A stretch of 48,041 nucleotides of DNA, from positions 1 to 48,041 of the forward strand of contig JAJFHL010000255.1 of NCBI GenBank assembly GCA_021775615.1, read 5' to 3'. The stretch comes from Hyphomicrobiales bacterium (GTDB lineage: Bacteria; Pseudomonadota; Alphaproteobacteria; Rhizobiales; JAJFHB01). The translations under genes were made by a program, and so were the position numbers. The notes under the pieces are model-generated. The model saw nothing but the letters and a program-made list of their open reading frames with translations. It ran no database searches and was not told where the DNA came from. Below, one piece after another: positions 7,222 to 15,634 of the stretch (position 1 is the first letter of the stretch; each line of letters begins with the position of its first letter).

Positions 7222-9378
7222 TTACGCCGCCGCGACTGATTTAAGGAACTGGTCGATTTCGTCACGCAGCCGCGCCGACTCTTGCGCCAGTTCCTGCGAG
7301 GCGCCGAGAACCTGTGATGCGGATTGGCTGGTTTCACTGACGGCCGTGGTCACGCCGGTGATGTTCTCGCTCACGGTGACGGTGCCGTTTGCCGCCTCTT
7401 GCACATTGCGGGCGATTTCGTCGGTGGCGGAGTTCTGCTCTTCGACCGCCGCCGCAATTGCCGTGGTCAGTTCGCGCACTTCACCCATGGTATCGGTGAT
7501 GGCGTTGATCGCTCCGGCAGCGTCCGTGCTGGCGGATTGAATGTCGGCGATCTGCTGGCTGATTTCCTCGGTAGCCTTGGCGGTCTGGTTGGCCAGGGAT
7601 TTTACTTCGGTGGCGACCACCGCAAAGCCCTTTCCGGCATCACCCGCACGGGCCGCCTCGATGGTCGCATTGAGGGCCAGAAGATTGGTCTGCTCGGCAA
7701 TGTCCTGGATCAACCCGATGACGGCGCCGATCTTCTGCGCCGCCTCGGCCAACCCCTGCACCTTGGCGTTGGTTTCCGATGCGTTGTTGGTCGCCTGTGT
7801 GACCGTCTCCGAAGACATCGCCGCCTTTTCTCCGATCTCGCCGATCGAGGCGGACAGTTGCTCCGTGGCACTGGCGACTGTCTGCACATTGACGGTGGCT
7901 TCGCTGGAACCGGTGGCTGCCGCATTCGCTTTTGAAGAGGCCTCGTCCGCCATGCCGCTCAGAGCCTGGGCGGTCGTGTCCATTTGTTCGGTGGATTGCT
8001 TGAAGCGATCGAGAACGCCCGACACCGACTGCTCGAAGTCGCGGATCAGCATTTCGGTTTCCGCCTGCCGTTCCGACCGGCCCGTGACCTCTGCCTTCTG
8101 TTGCGCCTCGAGACGTTCGCGTTCAATCGCGTTGTCGCGGAAAACGGCAACCGCCTTGACCATTTCGCCAATTTCATCGGCCCGGTCCGCACCGTCCAGC
8201 GCCAGATCCGTGTCGCCTAGCGCCAGACGCTGCATGGCGCCTGTGAGTGCCGTCAGCGGACGCGTGATCCCGCGCGACAGGAAGATGCCAACGCCGGTGA
8301 CCATTGCCAGCAATGCGGCTGCGATCAGCACCATTGTGTTTCTCAAGGCTGCCACGGGAGCACGGACTTCGTCCGCATCCACCACCGCGGCAAGGGCCCA
8401 GGTCGCGCCGTGGAAGGAAAAGGGTATCGCATAGATGTCGGCCACTATGCCCTGGTAGTCCTCGCCCGCAGCAATGCCGAACGTACCGGCAAGCGCCTGA
8501 TCGATGGCGGAGCTTTCGACCTTGGTCTGGAGAATTGTCGTCTCCTCGGAGAACCGCGAGTCGCTGCGCATCAGGCGGTCGGAGCCGACAATGAAGGTCT
8601 CGCCGCCTTCGCCCAGGCCGGCCTTGTTCTTCATCACCGCGTTGATGCGTTCGATCGGCATCTGGAACACCAGAACGCCGGTCTTGGCGCCGGTGCGGTC
8701 AAACAGAGGCGTTGAGATAAAGCTCGCAGGTGCGCCATGGCTCGGGGCGTAGGGCTGGAAGTCGAAGAAATGAACCGATCCCGGCTTTGTCGCATTGCGC
8801 CCGGCGCGGAAGGCATTGCCGAGATCAGTGGTCTTGTATTCGCCTGTCTCAAGATTGGTGGCGTAGTCGAGTTCCTTGAAGACCGTGTAAACGAGATTCC
8901 CCTCCAGATCGAACAGGAAGATGTCGTAATAGTCGCGTTGCCGGAGAAAGGACCGGAACCACAGGTGATAGCTCCCATGAACCCTATCGTAGTCGTTTCC
9001 CGTTGCGGCCGCGTCGAGATTTTCCTTCTCGCCCGTGGGATTGGGGTTGTCCGTTATATAGGCCGTCTGCAGCCGATTGGTCTGGTCAGATCCGAGTACA
9101 TGCCACGCCTTTGTGAACGCTGCCAGCGCCTCAAGTGTGTAGGGATTGCCGGCAACTGAGTGGATGTCCTGCTCGATGGAGGCCAGGTAGCTTCCCAGCG
9201 CCTGGCTGCGGTTCTCAAGCATTGCCGCCAGCTTGTCCTGGATGCCCGCTTCGACGTCTTTCGATGCCGTCCGATATGCTCCGAACCCGATACCGACGGC
9301 GAGGACGAGGGCCGCGGCCGTGATGATTGTCGGAATCTTCGCCGAGATGCGCATGCCCGCTGAATTCTTGATAGCCAT
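7222..9378 (-). CDS. Methyl-accepting chemotaxis protein
   Basis: 718 aa from the ATG at 9378, which has GGGGAAG directly upstream; the GTG four codons earlier is part of that ribosome site. Architecture: TM1 around residues 12-35, a periplasmic Cache-like sensor of about 300 residues (with GEGGETFIVGSDRLMRSDSRF), TM2 near 350-370, a HAMP segment beginning SRGITRPLTALTGAM, then the cytoplasmic coiled coil with the hairpin-tip signature IAEQTNLLALNATIEAARAG. The C terminus (QFLKSVAAA) lacks a CheR-tethering pentapeptide. No other che gene is in the window, so it must work with a remote chemotaxis cluster. The ligand is unknown. Confidence 0.93.
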   Translation of the reverse strand: MAIKNSAGMRISAKIPTIITAAALVLAVGIGFGAYRTASKDVEAGIQDKLAAMLENRSQALGSYLASIEQDIHSVAGNPYTLEALAAFTKAWHVLGSDQTNRLQTAYITDNPNPTGEKENLDAAATGNDYDRVHGSYHLWFRSFLRQRDYYDIFLFDLEGNLVYTVFKELDYATNLETGEYKTTDLGNAFRAGRNATKPGSVHFFDFQPYAPSHGAPASFISTPLFDRTGAKTGVLVFQMPIERINAVMKNKAGLGEGGETFIVGSDRLMRSDSRFSEETTILQTKVESSAIDQALAGTFGIAAGEDYQGIVADIYAIPFSFHGATWALAAVVDADEVRAPVAALRNTMVLIAAALLAMVTGVGIFLSRGITRPLTALTGAMQRLALGDTDLALDGADRADEIGEMVKAVAVFRDNAIERERLEAQQKAEVTGRSERQAETEMLIRDFEQSVSGVLDRFKQSTEQMDTTAQALSGMADEASSKANAAATGSSEATVNVQTVASATEQLSASIGEIGEKAAMSSETVTQATNNASETNAKVQGLAEAAQKIGAVIGLIQDIAEQTNLLALNATIEAARAGDAGKGFAVVATEVKSLANQTAKATEEISQQIADIQSASTDAAGAINAITDTMGEVRELTTAIAAAVEEQNSATDEIARNVQEAANGTVTVSENITGVTTAVSETSQSASQVLGASQELAQESARLRDEIDQFLKSVAAA

Positions 9379-9527
9379 TGTCTTCCCCACCAGTTCGATC
9401 GTTTGTCTGCAAACGGACGGGAAACTAGGTTTCCTCGTGTGAAAGGCGGATTAACGGCATTCAGGTAAAATTTTAGGGATCTGTTAAGCTCCGTGGATCG
9501 AGGCATCAAGCAGCCGGCACGCAGGCC

Positions 9528-10814
9528 TTATCCGCCCTGCGCCTCCAGCGCCGGATTGGCGATCCAGCCGTGCTTGGTCCTCGGCGTGCGCTCGCGGGGC
9601 AGGGGGGAAGCAAGTTCGAGGATCGCCTGTTTCAGAGCCTTTGTTTCCCAGTCCGGATGCAGCGCCGCAAGTCGCGCTGCCAGGGCCGCGACCCTCGGCG
9701 CGGCATAACTCGAGCCCGAGGCGCGGTTCCTGACGCCGTTATGATCGATGACCTCGATCCGTTCGCCGGGCACGGCGATGTCGACCGTTTCGGCACCCCA
9801 GTTCACGCCCTCCGCGATGCGGCCGAAGATATCCGACGAGGTCACGACGATGGCGTTCTCAAGCTTGAGTGCCGCCGGGTAGACCGGCTCGGCATCGATG
9901 TCGCGGCCGTCATTGCCGGCGCTCAGGATGAACAGAAGCTGCGGATGCTGCGCGGCGGCGTCGCGCAATGCCTGCCAGTTCTCCGCCTTGTAGCCGCCGA
10001 GCGGCATCAGCACGATGCGGGCAGGGCCATTGGCGACATATTCCACCACATCTGCAAACAGCGCGAACACGTTGCCGGGATGACGGATCGGGACAAGCCG
10101 CGTCTCGGGCGCTTCGGCCAGCAGCACGCTGGCGACCGTGGTGCCGTGCCGGATCGGGAAGAAGGCCGGGCGCGAGGGATCAAGGTCGGCGGGCCGGTCG
10201 TCGTCGTCGCGGAAGTCGTAGCCGAGCATCCGTCCCGTATCGTCACGCGCCAGCCTGTCGGCGATCTCGGTGAGCAGGTAGTTGACGCCGCTGTCGACAT
10301 GCGCCACCGCCACACCGCCAGGGTCTTCGCCTTGCGGCACCGGCGGGTTCAGGTCCTCGGTTTCGGTCACATTCAGATTGGCGTCGAGATGCTTGAGCAG
10401 GACCGGCCGGCCCTCCGTGTCCCAGTAGACGAGACGTCCGAGATTGCCCTGGCAATCGGGCGTGAGCTGCAGGAAGAAACCCGGGTCGAGATCGCCGAGC
10501 GAGGGCTGGTAGATCAGCCTCAGGCGCTGTTGCTCCGTCCCGTGCAACCGGCTCACGATGGCCAGCCGCGCGCCCGGCCTGAAGGTGATCCGCACGTCCA
10601 GGATGCCCGGTTCCTCGCGCGCCGTCTCCATATCGTAGTCGGAGAGACCGTGGATATACATCGACGTGGCGATGGCCTGTGTCGTCAGTTCGTCTTTCTG
10701 GCACAGGCTTGCCGAGAACGGGACCGCCCAGAACGGCAGGTCTTCAGGTTCGGCCCTGACCGGGCCGGCGAACAACACCAGAACCGCGAGCAGAACGCTG
10801 AGCAACCTGATCAC
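9528..10814 (-). CDS. Secreted subtilisin-like (S8) serine protease
   Basis: 428 aa with a signal peptide (cleavage near VRA/EPE). The catalytic triad is visible: D174 in AHVDSGV, H223 in RHGTTVASV, S369 in ASGSSYAAP, and the oxyanion Asn N301 in SAGND. The N-terminal 160 residues form an unassigned domain or propeptide with two cysteines. A DDDD-rich loop follows the catalytic Asp region. Starts 7 bp after the GST stop, so it can be the last gene of the long minus-strand amine-metabolism transcript, although a secreted protease has no obvious part in that pathway. Confidence 0.88.
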   Translation of the reverse strand: MIRLLSVLLAVLVLFAGPVRAEPEDLPFWAVPFSASLCQKDELTTQAIATSMYIHGLSDYDMETAREEPGILDVRITFRPGARLAIVSRLHGTEQQRLRLIYQPSLGDLDPGFFLQLTPDCQGNLGRLVYWDTEGRPVLLKHLDANLNVTETEDLNPPVPQGEDPGGVAVAHVDSGVNYLLTEIADRLARDDTGRMLGYDFRDDDDRPADLDPSRPAFFPIRHGTTVASVLLAEAPETRLVPIRHPGNVFALFADVVEYVANGPARIVLMPLGGYKAENWQALRDAAAQHPQLLFILSAGNDGRDIDAEPVYPAALKLENAIVVTSSDIFGRIAEGVNWGAETVDIAVPGERIEVIDHNGVRNRASGSSYAAPRVAALAARLAALHPDWETKALKQAILELASPLPRERTPRTKHGWIANPALEAQGG

Positions 10815-10821
10815 AATGGTC

Positions 10822-11442
10822 CTAAAGCAGCCCCTGCTGCTTGAGCGCCGATTCGACGCCCGTATCCGCCATCATCCGCTTGGCAAAGGCCTTTAGATTG
10901 GGCCGTTCATCCAGCGCTCCGGGCACATAGCGTCCCCAAGAGCAGATGACGAAGAGGTAAGCGTCGAGGATCGAGCGCCGATCGCCCAGCACCCATTCGC
11001 GTCCCTCCATGTGTCTTTCAAGGTCGCCGAGTTGGAAATCGATTTCCCCGAAGACCGTGTCCTTGATTGCCTGCTGGTGGTCTTCCTCGGTGCTGAACTT
11101 GTGGGTCATGAAGTAGGGCGTGAAGGCGGTGTGCACATCCGAATTGAAATGCGCCAGCATGGCTTCCATTTCGGTTTCGCCGGCGTCACCCTCGTCGGGT
11201 CCGAGGTTGGCGTCCGGATAATGCCTGGCGATCCACATCAAGATCGCGCTGACCTGGGACAGCTTGTGGCCGTCGTCCAGTTCGAGTACCGGAACCTTGC
11301 CGTACGGGTTGACGTTTTCCAGAAACTCCGGCGAACGCGTCGCGCTGCGTTTGACGCTCTCGGCCTCGTAGTCGGCGCCGGCCCACTCAAGCGCGATGTG
11401 CGGCGCAAGCGCACAGGAACTCTTGAAATAGTAAAGCTTCAT
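10822..11442 (-). CDS. Glutathione S-transferase (beta-class-like)
   Basis: 206 aa; the start at 11442 has AGAGGA upstream. The N-terminal thioredoxin fold opens MKLYYFKSSCALAPHIALEW, with Cys10 at the site of the conserved Cys of bacterial beta-class GSTs, and continues NPYGKVPVLELDDGHKLSQVSAIL; the C-terminal half is helical. It probably conjugates or reduces electrophiles with glutathione in the cytoplasm. It lies 31 bp downstream of mgdD. A role in handling formaldehyde or oxidative by-products of the dehydrogenase is possible but not shown. Confidence 0.9.
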   Translation of the reverse strand: MKLYYFKSSCALAPHIALEWAGADYEAESVKRSATRSPEFLENVNPYGKVPVLELDDGHKLSQVSAILMWIARHYPDANLGPDEGDAGETEMEAMLAHFNSDVHTAFTPYFMTHKFSTEEDHQQAIKDTVFGEIDFQLGDLERHMEGREWVLGDRRSILDAYLFVICSWGRYVPGALDERPNLKAFAKRMMADTGVESALKQQGLL

Positions 11443-11473
11443 CGTCAGTCCTCTTGCTGGCGACCGGCCGCGT

Positions 11474-12184
11474 TCACTTGCGCAGGGCCAGTATGGCCTC
11501 AAGACCCACCGGACCGCCATCGAACTCGTCCATCGCGTCGTTGAGGCACATCCACATGTACCCCGCCGAGGCGCTGTCGCCAAGCATGTGAAAGGCCGGA
11601 ACCGCACCCAGATCGTCGCGGATGATGATGGTGTTGGAGCGCGCCACGGAGGTCTGCGCAATGGCGTGGTTGTCGAATGACTTCTCGCGCAGGTCGACAC
11701 CGCAGATCTTGGCGAACATCGACGATGCCATCTTGCCGGTGATCGTGAACCAGAACGAGGCGTCTCGCCGGGGCACCGGAAAGCACAGGCCCGCGTCATC
11801 GGTCCAGGCATCGTTGAGCGCGCCCGGCAGCGGGTCGCTCCCATCCAGGGCGCCGAGCAGGAGGACTTCGGTGGGGGCCAGTTTCGCCGCGAGTGAGCCC
11901 TTGCCGCAGGGATAGGCCCGGTTGGACGCCTCGCCGACTGTGACACTCTGTTTGGCGAGCCACGGCCCGATGTCGCGGCCCTTGAAGCCGGTGCGGGGCA
12001 GGGGTGACAGATCGGCGATGCCGAGCGTGCGGGCACGCGTCTGTTCGTTCCCGGCGTCATCGCCATAGACCCATGCGACGGCGGCGTCGGCCACCGGCTG
12101 AAACCGCGCGCCGGCCGCTTCGAGATCTCGGTAATGGAAACTGCGGCGCAGGGCCGACGTGGCGGTCTGAACGGCGTCACTCAT
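11474..12184 (-). CDS. mgdD: N-methylglutamate dehydrogenase / sarcosine oxidase gamma-type subunit
   Basis: 236 aa, resembling SoxG/MgdD (family features GIADLSPLPRTGFKGRD, PTEVLLLG and DLREKSFDNHAIAQTSVARSNTIIIRDD). The gamma subunit is a small GcvT-like fold that packs on the alpha subunit and has no cofactor of its own. Last of the four dehydrogenase subunit genes. The start codon at 12184 is unusual. The only good Shine-Dalgarno sequence (AGGAG, 12223-12227) is 38 nt away, ahead of two tandem five-codon mini-ORFs described separately. Confidence 0.87.
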   Translation of the reverse strand: MSDAVQTATSALRRSFHYRDLEAAGARFQPVADAAVAWVYGDDAGNEQTRARTLGIADLSPLPRTGFKGRDIGPWLAKQSVTVGEASNRAYPCGKGSLAAKLAPTEVLLLGALDGSDPLPGALNDAWTDDAGLCFPVPRRDASFWFTITGKMASSMFAKICGVDLREKSFDNHAIAQTSVARSNTIIIRDDLGAVPAFHMLGDSASAGYMWMCLNDAMDEFDGGPVGLEAILALRK

Positions 12185-12223
12185 GTCTCATAACTCATGT
12201 CTCGTAACTCATGGCTTACAACT
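12182..12223 (-). repeat. Three 14-bp tandem repeats forming mini-ORFs before mgdD
   Basis: Read on the minus strand, the units are AGTTGTAAGCCATG (12223-12210), AGTTACGAGACATG (12209-12196) and AGTTATGAGACATG (12195-12182). Each ends in ATG. The first two ATGs open the frames ATGAGTTACGAGACATGA and ATGAGTTATGAGACATGA, both encoding MSYET, and each TGA overlaps the next ATG. The third ATG starts mgdD. The mgdC stop (12216-12218) lies in the first unit. Confidence 0.85.
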
Positions 12224-15125
12224 CCTGGCGCGCGTTGTCCGCATCGAAGAACGGCAGTTTGACCACCTGGCCCTTGATGATCCGGCCGCCGTCGATCTTG
12301 ATGTCGAACTCGGTTCCCGGTTCGCTCTGGTCCGGCGCCACATAGGCAAGACCCACGGTCTTGCCGAGGGACGGCGACCTGACGGCCGAGGTCACGCGGC
12401 CCACGATCTCCTCGCCGCGCACGGTGAGATGACACTCTTCGGGCACGGGCACGGCGGGGTCGGCGATCTCGAAACCCACCAGCTTGCGCTCGATGCCGCG
12501 GGCGACCTGAATGTCGATCGACCGGCCGCCGACGAAGTAAGGCTTCTTGCGGCCGATTGCCCAGGCCATGTCCGCCTCATGCGGAATGGTGAGGCCGTCG
12601 GTGTCCTGGGAAATAATGATATGCCCTTTTTCCAGCCGCAGCATGCGCTGCGCTTCGACGCCAAAGGGACGGATGGCGTCATCCCTGCCGGCGTCCATCA
12701 ACGCATCCCACAGGGCCTCGCCCTGGCCTGACGGGATATGGATCTCATAGCCGAGCTCACCGACGAAACCGACCCGCATGAGGCGGGCAGGAATGCCGGC
12801 GACGGTGCCGGTGCGGATCTCCATATAGGGGAACGCCTCGGGGCTCAGGTCGACGTCAGTGCAGAGCTTCGCCAGCACGTCGCGCGATTTGGGGCCGGCG
12901 ATGTTGACGCCCGCATAGGCCGCCGTCACGTTGGTCACGTCCACATCGAGCCGCCACTGGGCGTTGCGCCACAGCATCGAACGGTAGACATTGTCGACCC
13001 CGCCGGTGGTGGCGGTGACATAGAAGTGGTTTTTGCCGAAGCGGCAGGCAACCCCGTCATCGGCGATGACGCCGGTCTCGTCGGTCAGCAGCAGATAGCG
13101 CGAACGCCCGACCGGCTGCTTCAGATAGGCGAACGTGTACATGCGGTTGAGGAACTCCGCCGCATCGGGCCCGCGAACTTCAAGCCCGCCAAGGGTCGAG
13201 ACATCGATGAGGCCGACATTGTTGCGCACGTTGAGCGCTTCGGCTTCGACGCATGCCGTCTTCTGGTCCTGCGTCCCGTAATAGGCGGGCCTGAGCCACA
13301 GGCCTGCGGGCATCATCTGCGCGCCGAGTTCCAGATGCCGGTGATGCATGGCGGTGTGGCGCACCGGCTCGAAGGCACGTCCCGCCAGAACCCCGAAGGT
13401 TTCAGCCGTGAAGGGCGGCCGCGATGTGGTGCGTCCGACCACCTCGATGTCCTGGCCGGTTTCGTCCGCCGTCAGGCGCACGGAGGTGAGCGCCGAATGA
13501 CGCCCCTGCGACGGGCCCATGCCGACGGTCGAATAGCGCTTCACCAGTTCGATATGCTCGTAACCCTCGCGGATGGCGTTCTGGATGTCGCGCACCTGCA
13601 GGTCTTCGTCATAATCGATGAAGTCCTTGCCCTTGGGGTGGGGGAAGATCGGCCAGGGATGCGACCGGTTGAGGCTGCCGCGATCGTTCGGCACGCGCGG
13701 CTGACGCCCTGCCTTGAGGCCGATGGCCTTGGCCGCCGACCAGCCGGCGTAGTGGCCCTCCGCGATTGTCGCACCGAGGTCGTAAGAGCCGTTGAGGGAG
13801 CCCGCAACCGTTATGCCGTCCGGCACGGAGCGCACACAGAACATCTCGGACGCGCCGTCATAGCCGACCTCGCCGCCGGCATGGCTCAGGAGGTGATGGG
13901 TCGGCGTATATCCGGTCGCCATGCACAGAAGATCGCAGTCGAAGCGGTCACGCCCGCTGCCGCATTCGCCACGCCCGGTGATCTTCGCCGACGTGACGGC
14001 GGTGATGTGCCTGTTGCCCTTTGCGGCAACCGCTTCATAGGCGGTCGAGCCGGCGTGCACCGGAATGCCGTGATCGCGCACCGCGTTGACGATGGCGCCG
14101 TTGGTCGGCTCGGCGCGCAGGTCGAGGATCGCCGCCACCTCACATCCAGCTTGCCTGAGGTCCAGCGCGGCTGCGTAACCGTCCGCATTTGCGGTCGCCA
14201 CAACCGCGCGTTTGCCGGGCCGCACGCCATATTGGCGGATCAGCCTCTGGGCGGCAGAGGCCTGCATGATGCCGGGAAGGTCGTTGTTGTGGAACACCAT
14301 CGGTTGCTCGATGGAACCGGTGGCGAGCACCACATGCTTGGCGCGGATCTTGTAGAGCCGGTTGCCCTTGATGACCGGCAACCAGTTGTCCTCGAACCAG
14401 CCGTTGCAGATGGCGCCGGTCATGATCTCGACGCCGCCGAGATCCGCCTTGAGGGCCTCAAGCTGCTTTGAGCTTTCCATCCCGTCGGCATCGAACCGGG
14501 CATAGGCGAGGCTGCCGCCCAGATGCGGGTTTTCCTCGACCAGCAGCACCTCCGCGCCGGCCTTGGCCGCGCTTGCCGCCGCCGCCATGCCGGCCGGCCC
14601 GCCGCCGATCACCGCCACGTCGTACCAGCCGTAGGCCTTGTCGTAATAGCCGTGATGCGCCTTTTCGTTGATCTTGCCGAGCCCGGCCCTGGCGCGCACG
14701 ATCGGTTCCCAGAATTTCCACGCGCCGCGCGGCCGGAAGAAGGTCTTATAGTAAAACCCGACGGGCAGGAACTTGGAAAAGAGGCCCATATAGGCGCCGC
14801 GGTCGTTTTCCAGCGAGCCGTCGAAGTTCTGGCCCTCGACAACCAGGCCATCCGAGATCGCCCGCGTGTCGGCCAGCACATTGGGCTCGTCGGGCAGTTG
14901 CACCAGGGTGTTGGCGTCCTGTCCGGCCATGGTGAGGATGCCGCGCGGGCGGCGGTATTTGAACGAGCGCGAAAGGATCCACCGGTCATTGGCGGCAAGG
15001 GCGCTGGCGATGGTGTCGCCTTCAAGGCCCTGACAGCTTTTGCCGTCGAACGTGAAGCTGACCGACCTGGCCCGATCGACCCATTCGCCAGCGCGCTCGG
15101 GAAGTCTGTTTGCGCCCCCGCTCAT
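12216..15125 (-). CDS. mgdC: N-methylglutamate dehydrogenase / sarcosine oxidase alpha-type subunit
   Basis: 969 aa, the usual alpha-subunit size. Domains: an N-terminal ferredoxin-like segment (GDTIASALAAND...RSFKYRRPRG, residues about 36-61); a dinucleotide-binding domain with YDVAVIGGGPAGMAAA (GGGPAG 174-179); an NAD/FAD middle part; and a C-terminal GcvT-like tetrahydrofolate domain (about 590-960) with RVGFVGELGYEIHIPSG. The family oxidises an N-methyl amino acid and passes the one-carbon unit to H4folate. Its ATG overlaps the mgdB stop by four bases (ATGA, 15122-15125). Called mgdC rather than soxA because mgsABC-type genes are clustered with it; sequence alone does not separate the two. 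Confidence 0.9.
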   Translation of the reverse strand: MSGGANRLPERAGEWVDRARSVSFTFDGKSCQGLEGDTIASALAANDRWILSRSFKYRRPRGILTMAGQDANTLVQLPDEPNVLADTRAISDGLVVEGQNFDGSLENDRGAYMGLFSKFLPVGFYYKTFFRPRGAWKFWEPIVRARAGLGKINEKAHHGYYDKAYGWYDVAVIGGGPAGMAAAASAAKAGAEVLLVEENPHLGGSLAYARFDADGMESSKQLEALKADLGGVEIMTGAICNGWFEDNWLPVIKGNRLYKIRAKHVVLATGSIEQPMVFHNNDLPGIMQASAAQRLIRQYGVRPGKRAVVATANADGYAAALDLRQAGCEVAAILDLRAEPTNGAIVNAVRDHGIPVHAGSTAYEAVAAKGNRHITAVTSAKITGRGECGSGRDRFDCDLLCMATGYTPTHHLLSHAGGEVGYDGASEMFCVRSVPDGITVAGSLNGSYDLGATIAEGHYAGWSAAKAIGLKAGRQPRVPNDRGSLNRSHPWPIFPHPKGKDFIDYDEDLQVRDIQNAIREGYEHIELVKRYSTVGMGPSQGRHSALTSVRLTADETGQDIEVVGRTTSRPPFTAETFGVLAGRAFEPVRHTAMHHRHLELGAQMMPAGLWLRPAYYGTQDQKTACVEAEALNVRNNVGLIDVSTLGGLEVRGPDAAEFLNRMYTFAYLKQPVGRSRYLLLTDETGVIADDGVACRFGKNHFYVTATTGGVDNVYRSMLWRNAQWRLDVDVTNVTAAYAGVNIAGPKSRDVLAKLCTDVDLSPEAFPYMEIRTGTVAGIPARLMRVGFVGELGYEIHIPSGQGEALWDALMDAGRDDAIRPFGVEAQRMLRLEKGHIIISQDTDGLTIPHEADMAWAIGRKKPYFVGGRSIDIQVARGIERKLVGFEIADPAVPVPEECHLTVRGEEIVGRVTSAVRSPSLGKTVGLAYVAPDQSEPGTEFDIKIDGGRIIKGQVVKLPFFDADNARQEL

Positions 15126-15424
15126 TGGCCGGCCTCCTGTTCGGGTCTCGAGTAATCCTGCCGCTCGGAGAACAGTTCGCTCGACGCGAAGGTCCGCAGG
15201 ATTTCATCGGTCAGCGTGTTGCGTTCGGCGATGAACCAGAAAGCGGTCGGCGCGTGGCACCACCATTCGCATACCACGCCGGCATCGTTGTCATGCAGGA
15301 ACACGTAGTCGGCCCACTCTTCGTTCGAACAGCGGTTCGGGTCGGGTTCGACCGTCACTTCGCCACCGCACACAAACTCGGAAATGTTGCGTGGACCGTT
15401 CAGCGGACAATTCATGATCTTCAT
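15122..15424 (-). CDS. mgdB: N-methylglutamate dehydrogenase / sarcosine oxidase delta-type subunit
   Basis: 100 aa, typical delta-subunit size, with MKIMNCPLNGPRN at the N terminus and WWCHAPTAFWFIAERNT later. From memory, classical SoxD binds zinc through CPxCG near the N terminus and an HxxxC pair. Here C6 and H57 remain, but the second Cys of the first pair is Asn9 and the later Cys is replaced (residue 61 is Ala). Other cysteines (C19, C32, C52, C56) could compensate. Overlaps both neighbours by ATGA, so it is tightly coupled to the small membrane protein upstream and to the alpha subunit downstream. Confidence 0.85.
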   Translation of the reverse strand: MKIMNCPLNGPRNISEFVCGGEVTVEPDPNRCSNEEWADYVFLHDNDAGVVCEWWCHAPTAFWFIAERNTLTDEILRTFASSELFSERQDYSRPEQEAGQ

Positions 15425-15615
15425 GAGCGATCCTTGTCTTTCTTCTCACGCGGATAGAGATATTCGATGATGAGACCGCTCACCGCACCAATCGCGATGG
15501 CGGCGATGGCATCCTCGGTTTCGCTCAGATGCCGAAGCGAATCCTGCCGCAGCAGAAAATAGATTGCGATCATCGGCAGCGAGACGATGGCCATGAGGGC
15601 AAAGCGCTTGAGCAT
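15421..15615 (-). CDS. Small two-TM membrane protein inside the mgd operon
   Basis: 64 aa: one hydrophobic segment at about residues 5-22 and a second at about 35-54, then a very basic/acidic tail (PREKKDKDRS). Its TGA overlaps the mgdB ATG (ATGA, 15421-15424), and its start is 19 bp after mgdA, so it is embedded in the dehydrogenase operon. I do not recognise the family. A role as membrane anchor or assembly partner of the dehydrogenase is inference from position only. Confidence 0.7.
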   Translation of the reverse strand: MLKRFALMAIVSLPMIAIYFLLRQDSLRHLSETEDAIAAIAIGAVSGLIIEYLYPREKKDKDRS

Positions 15616-15634
15616 CGGTTTTCAATGTCCCGCT

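Noticed and set aside
10822-12180. 452-codon frame as a GST fusion
   Set aside because: The upstream part is the shadow of mgdD. The GST has its own ATG and ribosome site at 11442.
12738-14471. Long plus-strand open frame of 577 codons
   Set aside because: It lies wholly antisense to the alpha subunit gene, has no recognisable domain, and arises from the G/C third-position bias of the real gene.
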